From: CAWAHD01 sp963781785
Lineage (GTDB): Bacteria; Planctomycetota; Planctomycetia; Isosphaerales; Isosphaeraceae
Length of the DNA: 64,000 bases
NCBI GenBank assembly: GCA_963781785.1
Contig: CAWAHD010000003.1
Coordinates: 806,001-870,000, forward strand
Direction of reading: 5' to 3'
Numbering within the stretch: the first letter of the stretch is position 1; each line of letters opens with the position of its first letter. The notes under the pieces are model-generated. The model ran no database searches, was not told the DNA's origin, and saw nothing but the letters and a program-made list of their open reading frames with translations. Position numbers and translations under genes: made by a program. Shown here piece after piece: positions 48,384-55,690 of this stretch.

Positions 48384-48950
48384 ATGAGCGAAAAGGGCTT
48401 GTTAGACGACTGGGAACAACGGTTCCGAGCGGCTGCGCGCGCCAACCGGTACGGCACTTTGCGCAGACATATGTGCCGACTGGGGCTGCCATCGAAACCT
48501 CGGCTGCTGCTTGAGGGCACAATCCGCCTTGTACGCATGTGTTGCGCCTATCTCAGCGTCGACGGCCGCGGCGAGGCGCTTCAGCATTTCCTCGACATGC
48601 AACAGTACGATGCTTCCCACGCGACTAACGCTCGTTACTTTTTCACTTTTGATCTTTTCGGCAGAGCATTCGCTCGGGTTCTTGTCACCGGCAAAGATCC
48701 GGTGCTCGATTTGGCAGATCTCTACGGCAGCCCTTGGGAGGACTACAAGATAGTTGGGTTTCATCAACTGTGGATTTCCCGTTCGGACGACAGCAAGCTG
48801 ACAAAGAAGGACATTCGACACCTTGAGCGCGAAATTACAAGGGACCTGCGTTTCGATTACTCGGAGGATGAGCTCGATTTCTGGTTCGATGACAGCCTGG
48901 ACGACAACTATCTGTTGGTGACGGTTCAAGATGTCTACGACGATGCCTAA
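48384..48950 (+). CDS. Protein of unknown function (188 aa)
   Basis: ATG 48384, MSEKGLLDDWEQRFRAAARA. Helical N-terminal half with Cys/Arg-rich helices (LVRMCCAYLSVDGRGEALQ) and a very acidic C-terminal half (YSEDELDFWFDDSLDDNYL). No recognised family or catalytic motif. The acidic tail would suit a binding or DNA-mimic protein, but that is only a guess. R4 follows 124 bases downstream. Confidence 0.55.
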   Translation: MSEKGLLDDWEQRFRAAARANRYGTLRRHMCRLGLPSKPRLLLEGTIRLVRMCCAYLSVDGRGEALQHFLDMQQYDASHATNARYFFTFDLFGRAFARVLVTGKDPVLDLADLYGSPWEDYKIVGFHQLWISRSDDSKLTKKDIRHLEREITRDLRFDYSEDELDFWFDDSLDDNYLLVTVQDVYDDA

Positions 48951-49074
48951 CCAAGCAATGCAGCCACACGGGCCCGGCGTGCACAGCTCATGCTTGTTGA
49001 GCCGCGTTCTGTCGTTCTTGTAGATGATGCTTGCTCTCGGGTGATCCCGTTGTGAGCATGATCCCCGCAAAGGA

Positions 49075-49560
49075 CAGCCAGGCGGGAGTTGCCAGGACGG
49101 GGGTTCAAAAACTCAACGCGGCCAAGCCGCAACCAAGCACGAGATCCCAACGCGGCTAAGCCGCGACCAAGCACGAAATCCTAAATCTCAAATCCTAAAG
49201 GATGCACATACGGCGCAGAGATGTCACGGAGGTAGACTTCAAGCACGTACCGCCTGACGCTACAGGATAGTGGTGCCTCATTCGCTGATCGGCGCTTAGA
49301 CCGTTCGGACAAGCGGCCGCCTCTGTCATGTGGTGATCAGGCCTCGCACTCCCGGCGCTGCCACGCCGGGTTATACGATGCCGCCCCGCACGGGGCTCGA
49401 GCCGTGCCGAGATACGGCCATTCCGCGAGGGAAAGAACACGATCTCGGCCGAGCTGGCGGGGATTCTCGCTCGGCTGGGCACGAGCGCGGGGCTGGCAGG
49501 CTCGGCTGGCGAAGCTCAAGGGCGGCCGGATGCTGGGCCGATTCTTGGCGGGCAGTTGCA
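49075..49560 (+). repeat. Composite island repeat R4
   Basis: Opens GACAGCCAGGCGGGAGTTGC, two 34-bp units (49112-49179), the common middle (CTGATCGGCGCTTAGACCGT), one REP-like hairpin (49351-49402) and the R3-type tail. Confidence 0.68.
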
Positions 49561-49661
49561 ATCGCTACTTTCGCGGGAGCGAAAGGCGACTATTGAGGTC
49601 GCCGCGCAACTGCGCGTGCACCATCTGGCGAACCTCGGTGGATGCCCGGCGCAATAGCGCC
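49410..49661 (+). pseudogene. Transposase-tail-like remnant inside repeat R4
   Basis: One plus-strand frame stays open: EIRPFREGKNTISAELAGIL, ARLGTS, ... TIEVAAQLRVHHLANLGGC, PAQ and a TAG at 49659-49661. The GK.TISAEL.GIL.RLG part resembles the 'GKRG.I...L.PIL.RLG' end of RAYT-type transposases. R3 carries the same part in a different frame, so both are decayed. Family assignment is inference. Confidence 0.3.
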
Positions 49662-49910
49662 AACAAATTCTCACAGCTTCCTTGCCGCCTTCGCCTGACA
49701 AATCGACGTCGCGTCGGGGTCGGTGATCGAGCGCGAATGACGCGCGTAACTGGCCGATCCGCAGCGCGCACCGCGTGCGGAGTGACGGTCCACGGCCAGG
49801 GCGGCCACTTCTGACTGCGCCAGCGCGTTGGGCCTGCTTGAGGCTGCTATCGATCGCCCGTCGGGGCTGACCTTTCCAGCGCGATGCCTGTCCGTTCACT
49901 TTCGATATGC
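49600..49910 (+). repeat. 300-bp repeat, copy 2
   Basis: Aligns with 47395-47700 from GCGCGTGCACCATCTGGCGA to CCAGCGCGATGCCTGTCC, with more divergence in the middle. Confidence 0.6.
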
Positions 49911-49952
49911 TGCCGTTCCGGTCTGTCCTTGCTGCTCCGCCTTCTGCGTCGA

Positions 49953-50393
49953 TCACGGCTCGGGCAGGAAGACTGCCGGCGACACGTGAAAGTAGCGGGC
50001 AAACGCGTCGAGGTGCTTGCGTCCGATGCCGCGTTTGCCGCGGAGGATGTCGGAAACCGTCGAGGGAGAGATACCCATCTCCCGAGCGGCCTCGACCTGG
50101 GACACGCCCCGTTCGTCGAGCAGATGCCGTAGCATCTCCGGTCCGTAGAGGTCCGGAATCGGATAATGGGCCCGCTCGTACGCCGCGATCAAGTCTGTCA
50201 GGACGTCGAGATAGTCTTGCTCCCCTCGCGCCAGATCGCCACGGACCGCCATTTCGTTGACGATTTTGGTGGCACGGTCGAGGTCCCGCTCGGAACGGAG
50301 CGGACGGAGGGGGAACCGCGCGACCAGCTCCAGGTACAGAGCGACTCCCCGAGGCATACGAGTTCCCTGTGATCGGCCCGCAGCAATGCTCAC
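49953..50393 (-). CDS. higA: HigA-type antitoxin (XRE helix-turn-helix)
   Basis: 146 residues from GTG 50393, seven bases after GGGAGG; ATG 50357 is an alternative. An N-terminal segment typical of this HigA group (RDLDRATKIVNEMAVRGDLA, EQDYLDVLTDLI) is followed by a Cro/C1 HTH (VSQVEAAREMGISPSTVSDI) and RGKRGIGRKHLDAFARYF. Represses its own operon and blocks the upstream toxin. Toxin gene ends 33 bases upstream. Confidence 0.85.
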   Translation of the reverse strand: MSIAAGRSQGTRMPRGVALYLELVARFPLRPLRSERDLDRATKIVNEMAVRGDLARGEQDYLDVLTDLIAAYERAHYPIPDLYGPEMLRHLLDERGVSQVEAAREMGISPSTVSDILRGKRGIGRKHLDAFARYFHVSPAVFLPEP

Positions 50394-50426
50394 GATGCCG
50401 CCTCCCGGATGGGCGTTTGAGTCGAT

Positions 50427-50753
50427 TTAACAAGCGCAACCGTGTTTCCAGGCGCCCTTGTCGTAGTCCCGATGAGTTAGCACGTCGCGGATGTACACAC
50501 GCCCTTCGACAACCTTCCCGTCCCGGTCGTGTTTCTGATAGTGAACGGCTGCGACTAAACGATACGTGTTCCCGCCGATGTTGAACACGGCGCATTTGCC
50601 CACCAGATCGGCGCTTCCAAACGTCTCACGTATCGAGGCAAAGTCGACCCATGCGCCTTTCCGGACCGTTTTATACCATCCTCGGAGCGGCGTCTCCGCG
50701 TCAGGATGGTCGTCCCAGAATGCCTTGAGAGCTTTGAGAGCAATGACGCGCAT
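50427..50753 (-). CDS. higB: HigB-type toxin (mRNA interferase)
   Basis: 108 residues from ATG 50753 (MRVIALKALKAFWDDHPDAE). Signature blocks of the HigB_toxin family: PLRGWYKTVRKGAWVDFASI, FGSADLVGKCAVFNIGGNTY, RLVAAVHYQ, and YIRDVLTHRDYDKGAWK. A ribosome-dependent RNase. A Cys-rich end (HGCAC) is unusual. Toxin-first order with HigA is standard. Confidence 0.88.
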   Translation of the reverse strand: MRVIALKALKAFWDDHPDAETPLRGWYKTVRKGAWVDFASIRETFGSADLVGKCAVFNIGGNTYRLVAAVHYQKHDRDGKVVEGRVYIRDVLTHRDYDKGAWKHGCAC

Positions 50754-51417
50754 GGACCTGCTCAACGCATCAGGACGGCACTGCCAGAGAATTCATGATA
50801 TTCGCAAAATCAGAACGAGGCAAGACTCGAAAGGACGCCGAGTGGGTGGCGAAGATCCGCGTGCGATTGCAAAACCTGGGCTGGTTCATGAAATGCCTAT
50901 TGCGGCAGAGCCGCAACCAAGCACGAAATCCGAAATCTCAAATCCTAAAGGATGCACATAGGGCGCAGAGATGTTATAGAGGTCGACTCTACGTACGTAC
51001 CCCCTGACGCCACAGGATAGCGGCGTTCTGTTTACTGATCGGGCGAACATCATGAAGGAAAAGAGGCCACCTCTGTCGTGTGGTGATCACGCCTCGCAGT
51101 CCCGGCGTTGGCACGCCGGGCTATACGATACCGCCCCGCGAGGGGGCTCGGGTAACGCCCGACGGCGATCAGTTCCCGGCGTTGCCACGCCGGGCCCTAC
51201 GATGCCGCCACGCAAGGCAGCTCGGATTAGTCGATCCTTATCCCAGCCAGACGGGCCACCACCGTCTCCGACGTGATGAACAGGTCCAGGCACGTCAGCA
51301 CCGCAGCCGTGTCCATTCACTTCGCTTTAGTAGAAGAATTCTGATGAAACTCTGTTACGCATCGCCGCCGAGGCGGTAGGCTAGAGCGAAAGGGCCAGAA
51401 AACGAAAGGAATTGATT
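50754..51417. other. Gap with repeat R5
   Basis: Upstream region of higB, then R5 to 51318, then about 100 bases leading to the DUF4058 gene. No gene. Confidence 0.5.
50896..51318 (+). repeat. Composite island repeat R5
   Basis: One diverged 34-bp unit (50896-50929), AAATCTCAAATCCTAAAGGA, GTTTACTGATCGGGCG, two REP-like hairpins (51101 and 51174), and the glycosyltransferase scrap (minus strand DTAAVLTCLDLFITSETVV). Lacks the GACAGCCAGG opening. Confidence 0.68.
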
Positions 51418-52194
51418 GTGACCTCACCATTTCCTGGGATGGACCCTTACCTGGAACACCCCGCCTACTGGCTGGACTTCCACTCGCGGTTCGTCAACTG
51501 CTGGTGCGAGGCCGTCGCGGATGCGTTGCCCCCGCATTATGAAGCCAGTCTTGGCGAGCGGGTTTACCTGATCGAGCACGACCCGGAGGCCCGCAGGCTG
51601 GGGTACCCCGATGTGGCGGTTACCCAGGGCGAGCACGTTCTGTCGGGCGCCGCGCCTTCGGCAGCCGGACGAGCCACGCTGGAACCCGTCACCATCCCCT
51701 TGATGTTTCTGGAGGGGCCGCGCGAGTCCTACATCGAGATTCTGTATCATCCTGATCGATCCCTCGTGGCTGTGCTGGAGTTGTTGTCGCCGGCCAACAA
51801 AGAGTATCCCGGTCGTACAGAATACCTCGCCAAGCGGATGGCGCTCCTCCATCAAAACGTACACCTGGCGGAGCTGGACCTGCTCTTGGGCGGCCATCGC
51901 TTGCCCATGCAACGACCGTTACCGCCCGCCAACTACTACTACTTCGTCGCCCGCGGAGAGCACCGCCCGGACTGTCAAGTTTTTTCCTGGACTCTCAGGC
52001 AGCCTCTGCCGAGTCTCCCGGTCCCCCTACGTGACCCGGACCCAGACATCGTGATCGATCTCGGCCCGGTTTTTGCCACGGCCTACGAACGAGGACGCTT
52101 TCGCCGCCGGATCAATTATCAAGTGCCGCCGCCCGTTCTTCCTGACGAAGACAAGCGATGGGCCGACGCAATCGTTAATGCTCTCGAATGTTAA
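51418..52194 (+). CDS. DUF4058 family protein, copy 1
   Basis: 258 residues, GTG 51418 after AAAGGA. Opening SPFPGMDPYLEHPAYW is the family signature, followed by ERVYLIEHDPEARRLGYPDV, VAVLELLSPANKE and HLAELDLLLGG. The family is common in planctomycetes and cyanobacteria; the ELLSPANK core resembles a PD-(D/E)XK-like fold, but the function is not established. A paralogue lies 600 bases downstream. Confidence 0.8.
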   Translation: MTSPFPGMDPYLEHPAYWLDFHSRFVNCWCEAVADALPPHYEASLGERVYLIEHDPEARRLGYPDVAVTQGEHVLSGAAPSAAGRATLEPVTIPLMFLEGPRESYIEILYHPDRSLVAVLELLSPANKEYPGRTEYLAKRMALLHQNVHLAELDLLLGGHRLPMQRPLPPANYYYFVARGEHRPDCQVFSWTLRQPLPSLPVPLRDPDPDIVIDLGPVFATAYERGRFRRRINYQVPPPVLPDEDKRWADAIVNALEC

Positions 52195-52214
52195 AACGAG
52201 ACACCCGCCGTCGC

Positions 52215-52330
52215 AGGATAGCCATGTGAAATGGAAAGGACAGTCAATGCGCATCTTGCATCGGGCCACCCGTTCTGGTAGGTTCGGCAGTCCAGCGAAG
52301 ACAAAACCCGAGGCGGTTGCATCATCTCAG
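52215..52330 (+). repeat. Repeat shared with 21060-21165
   Basis: Both copies read GCATCGGGCCA, GGTAGGTTCGG.A.TCCAGCG and GGTTGCATCAT at the same spacing, linking the two repeat regions 31 kb apart. Confidence 0.55.
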
Positions 52331-52635
52331 GATGCCTCGGGGTCGGCATCGGGCGGCCGAAGATGCTCGTTGGAATCGCGAGGCTATCCAGTCCAGAGGG
52401 CGGACGACGGCGGAGTGCCCCCTTTCTTCGCGTGTCACTTCCGTAGGAACCCGCGAGCCCGCGCTTGCCGCGCCGGTCCCCGTTTCAACGCCTCGAAGAT
52501 TGCGGTGTCCTATGAAGGAGTGATCGTACGACGTACTGGGTTCGGGGAGCGGAGGCATCGCGTTGCTTCGAGAACATAACCGCGGGGAAAGAGTCGGCAA
52601 CCGACTCATCGTGCGAGGCGAGGAGTATTCCGCCC

Positions 52636-52740
52636 ATGAAAGTGATCGACCTGAACGAGGCGAAGGCGAATCTTGAGGGTGAGGTTCGCTCACCGTTTCG
52701 GCTGGGCCCGAGGGCGGGGCCGGGAACACCGATTTCTTGA
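52636..52740 (+). pseudogene. Truncated Phd/YefM-type antitoxin
   Basis: ATG 52636 behind GCGAGGAG gives MKVIDLNEAKANLEGEV, the usual opening of Phd-like antitoxins, then the frame turns to Arg/Pro-rich sequence and stops at 52740. No toxin partner is adjacent; the DUF4058 gene begins 64 bases later. Likely the cut end of a lost toxin-antitoxin pair. Confidence 0.45.
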
Positions 52741-52804
52741 CCATCTGCCAGGGTCCAGCGACAATGAAATCGACGCCAGCACCATTCCCACGCGGAGCCG
52801 CGCG

Positions 52805-53626
52805 ATGCCTTCCCCTTTCCCGGGCATGGACCCGTACCTGGAGAGCTCGGACTGGTTCGGTGATCTGCATGGCAGCCTGATCATCTTGATCAAAGAGACG
52901 CTTCAGCGCAGCCTGCCCGGGCCCTACTATGCTCAGTCGGATCAGCGTGTGTGGCTGGAGTTCTCCCGGTGCCACATCGAGCCCGACGTCGAGACTGTCC
53001 ATTCCGCGCGGAAGGCTCGCAAGCGGACCAAGGGCGGAGTTGTTGTCGCCGAATCCGGGCAAGGCGGCCCGTTGGTCGTCACGGTCGAGACCGTCGAACA
53101 TGGGCCCTTCAAGGAGTCGTTCCTGGATATTCGGCGGCGGCGCGGCAAGGAGATCCGGATCGTCACCTCGATCGAGGTCCTCAGTCCCTCCAATAAGAAG
53201 ACCGGCAACCCCGTGCGCGCAAAGTTCTTGGAGAAGCAGCGTGAGACCCTCGATAGCGACACTCATTTAGTCGAGATCGACCTGCTGCGCGGTGGAACGC
53301 ACACCGCCGCCGTTCCCAAGGAGCTGGTCGAGACAAAGGCCGGCCGGTTTGATTACTTCGTTTCGATCCATCGCTTCGATCGACCGAAGGACTTCCTCGT
53401 CTATCCGATCGGTATCGCGGACCGGCTCCCCGAGATCGCGATCCCCCTTTTGCCGGGCGATCCGGACGTGCCACTCGACCTTCAGGAAATGTTTCTGCGA
53501 GCCTATGACGCTGGTCCGTACGCACATGAAGTCGAATACGGCAAGGACCCGATTGTCCCGCGCTTGAGGCCGGAGCAGGCAGACTGGGCCGCGGCTGTGC
53601 TGAAATCGCGCAAACGCCGTCCCTGA
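52805..53626 (+). CDS. DUF4058 family protein, copy 2
   Basis: 273 residues from ATG 52805 (MPSPFPGMDPYLESSDW). Contains RIVTSIEVLSPSNKKTGNPV and HLVEIDLLRGG, equivalent to copy 1, and a basic end (KSRKRRP). The two copies are quite diverged and not a recent duplication. Function unknown. Marks the right edge of the accessory island. Confidence 0.8.
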   Translation: MPSPFPGMDPYLESSDWFGDLHGSLIILIKETLQRSLPGPYYAQSDQRVWLEFSRCHIEPDVETVHSARKARKRTKGGVVVAESGQGGPLVVTVETVEHGPFKESFLDIRRRRGKEIRIVTSIEVLSPSNKKTGNPVRAKFLEKQRETLDSDTHLVEIDLLRGGTHTAAVPKELVETKAGRFDYFVSIHRFDRPKDFLVYPIGIADRLPEIAIPLLPGDPDVPLDLQEMFLRAYDAGPYAHEVEYGKDPIVPRLRPEQADWAAAVLKSRKRRP

Positions 53627-53702
53627 CCGTGCGGAACAAACGACCTCAATTCAGTCGCCCTATCCGGTCCTGTTCCGGGAATCCCTGATCGCTGCGCTCT
53701 TT

Positions 53703-54212
53703 TCAAGCCATTCGTCGTCGCAGGATCGCCATGTGATGCCGTTCATGGCCGACGATCGCGTACGCGAGTGCGCGCACGGACATCTCGGCTTGACTGGCGA
53801 TTCCTCGGCGATCCCAGTCGGTGTCGGTAAGGTTTTTGAATAGAATGTTATGTGAACGCCTGACAATATCGAACTCGAGCGCCAGCTCAGTGAGCGGTAA
53901 TCGCTCGAAAACGGTCGATCGGGCATACAGGTTCTCGTCGAAGCTCGGCAACGGCGTCGAGTCGCCGCGAGCGAACCGGAGTGCGCGGTAGCCGAAGATC
54001 CGCTCGCAGTCGGTCAAATGGCCGACGACCTGCTTGATGGTCCAGGTGTACGGGGCGTGGCACACGCAGGCTTCGGCTTCGGGCACCTGCGCCAGGAACG
54101 ATTGCGTTTCCGCCAGGCCGGTGGACATTGCTTTCAGGATGTCGTCCTCCGGGACCAGCGCGATGTAAGTTCCGTAATGCGCTGCGTATTCCGACGAGTC
54201 CGGTCGCGGCAC
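53703..54212 (-). CDS. DinB-superfamily protein
   Basis: 169 residues. Four-helix DinB/YfiT-like fold: TWTIKQVVGHLTDCERIFGY supplies the first metal-ligand His, and VGHERHHMAILRRRM the last His residues. Members are metal-binding thiol transferases or hydrolases of unclear substrates. Last gene of the long minus-strand series that includes the ubiquitin-like operon. Confidence 0.78.
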   Translation of the reverse strand: MPRPDSSEYAAHYGTYIALVPEDDILKAMSTGLAETQSFLAQVPEAEACVCHAPYTWTIKQVVGHLTDCERIFGYRALRFARGDSTPLPSFDENLYARSTVFERLPLTELALEFDIVRRSHNILFKNLTDTDWDRRGIASQAEMSVRALAYAIVGHERHHMAILRRRMA

Positions 54213-54304
54213 GATTTCACCTCGCTTAGATCAATGGCCAGACAACTTGGTCAAAAAGGCCCGCAATGCCGTCTGGTGATTTGCGTTGAGCCTTGGTGTT
54301 CCCG

Positions 54305-55657
54305 CTACGGACTCCTGGCGGCGCCGGCCGCGGGATCACCGCTCGAGGTCTTCGCAAGCCAGGGATGATAGGTGTTGCAGAAGTCGATCCGGTCGCCCAA
54401 GCTCGGGTGGCTCGCCCGCAAGATCGTGTACAGAGGGCCGGGCCGTGGGTTGCCCAGGTTCTCTTTCTGGATCTTGACGAACGCCTGTGCGCCCGAATGA
54501 TTGGCGTGCGTCAGCTCCAGCGAGAACCGGTCGGCCTCGTGTTCCTGGACGCGACTGTACCACAGGCCAGCCGGGCTGAGCACCAGCGTTACCAGTTCGA
54601 GCAGCATCAACAAGAGCGGCAGCGAGGCGACGTCGGACAGACGGTCAAATCCCAGGCGGCTCGAAAATCGGCCGACGATTCGCCGCCCCAGCCAATCGAC
54701 CAGAAAAAGCCCGGCCAGGGTCAAGATCACCGACAACAGGATCGACCGGACCACGTGGCCCAGCACGTAATGGCCCATTTCGTGGCCCATCACAACCAGC
54801 AGCTCGTTGTCGTCGAGCTTGGCAATCAATGTGTCCCACAAGACGATTCGCTTGGTGTCGAGAATCCCCGTCACGTAGGCATTGATCGCCTTGGTATCGA
54901 CGCTCTTCTCGACCTCGAAGACCCGGCTCCCTTCGATGCCGGCACGGCTGGCCAGCGCCAGGATCTTTTGCTCGAGCGCCTGGTTTTTCATCGGCCCGAA
55001 CTTGTTGAATAAAGGGTCGATCCAGATCGGCTCGACAAACATCGCAAGGAACAAGAACGGGACCGAGAGCATGGCCGTGTACAGCCACCACCGCCGCGGG
55101 CTTTTCGCCAGCAAGAGATAGGGAACCCACGCCAGGGCAAACCCAACGGCCATCTCGATCGCCAGGCTGGTGATCGAGTCGCCCAGCCATTTTTGCCAGG
55201 TCTGGTTCGAGAGCCCGTAGGCGTGCAACCGCACGAAGCCCTCGTAATATGCGAGCGGCAGATCGAGTACGAAAGTGATCGCCAGGTACACGACCACAAA
55301 CAGGCCGATGGTGAAGAACCAGTTTCTCCCCAATCGATGGGCCAGGTTGCGCAGCCGGGCCGAGAAGCCGGAAAACGCCAGGGCTCCGGTCAAGAGCACG
55401 GCCCAGACTCGGTTCAAGATCCACAGCAAGTTGTTGGTGCGGTAAAACTCGAGCGCCAGCTCGCTGGGCTCGGGAACGGGGACAGGCTCTCGCTCGTCGG
55501 CCGGCGATGATGGTTCGGCTTGCGCTGGTGGCGCTTCGACTTGGTTTCCGGCTGCGTCGGCGAGCGCGTGCTTGGGCGCGATCAGGGCAAGGACGGCCAC
55601 CAAACCCGCGACCAGCGGTACGAAAGATCGGCGGTGATTAGCGTGGACACGAGCCAT
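54305..55657 (-). CDS. M48 (Ste24/CAAX-like) membrane metallopeptidase
   Basis: 450 residues. A signal-like hydrophobic start and a Pro/Glu-rich segment precede several TM helices, the zinc motif GHEMGHYV (HEXXH) and the third ligand in EHEADRFSLEL. Size and layout match Ste24-like M48A enzymes, which cleave membrane-associated or prenylated proteins; bacterial substrates are mostly unknown. It starts 33 bases after the JAB gene stop on the same strand, so it may belong to the ubiquitin-like operon and act in membrane protein turnover with it. Confidence 0.82.
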   Translation of the reverse strand: MARVHANHRRSFVPLVAGLVAVLALIAPKHALADAAGNQVEAPPAQAEPSSPADEREPVPVPEPSELALEFYRTNNLLWILNRVWAVLLTGALAFSGFSARLRNLAHRLGRNWFFTIGLFVVVYLAITFVLDLPLAYYEGFVRLHAYGLSNQTWQKWLGDSITSLAIEMAVGFALAWVPYLLLAKSPRRWWLYTAMLSVPFLFLAMFVEPIWIDPLFNKFGPMKNQALEQKILALASRAGIEGSRVFEVEKSVDTKAINAYVTGILDTKRIVLWDTLIAKLDDNELLVVMGHEMGHYVLGHVVRSILLSVILTLAGLFLVDWLGRRIVGRFSSRLGFDRLSDVASLPLLLMLLELVTLVLSPAGLWYSRVQEHEADRFSLELTHANHSGAQAFVKIQKENLGNPRPGPLYTILRASHPSLGDRIDFCNTYHPWLAKTSSGDPAAGAARSP

Positions 55658-55690
55658 CGATCATCCTGAAATCGCCGCGGTTTTTTCCGA

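Larger units (their letters stand above)
48951..49952. other. Gap filled by repeats
   Basis: R4 (49075-49560), the transposase-tail-like frame (49410-49661) and the second 300-bp repeat (49600-49910). No intact gene. Confidence 0.5.
52195..52804. other. Gap with repeat piece and Phd remnant
   Basis: 52215-52330 matches 21060-21165 (GAAAGGACAGTCAATGCGCA..GCATCGGGCC, GGTAGGTTCGGCAGTCCAGC, GGTTGCATCAT). 52636 begins an antitoxin remnant. No intact gene. Confidence 0.45.

Noticed and set aside
43191..51318. Integron with attC sites
   Set aside because: The alternating layout is suggestive, but I found no tyrosine recombinase of the IntI type and no paired RYYYAAC/GTTRRRY core in the repeats by eye.
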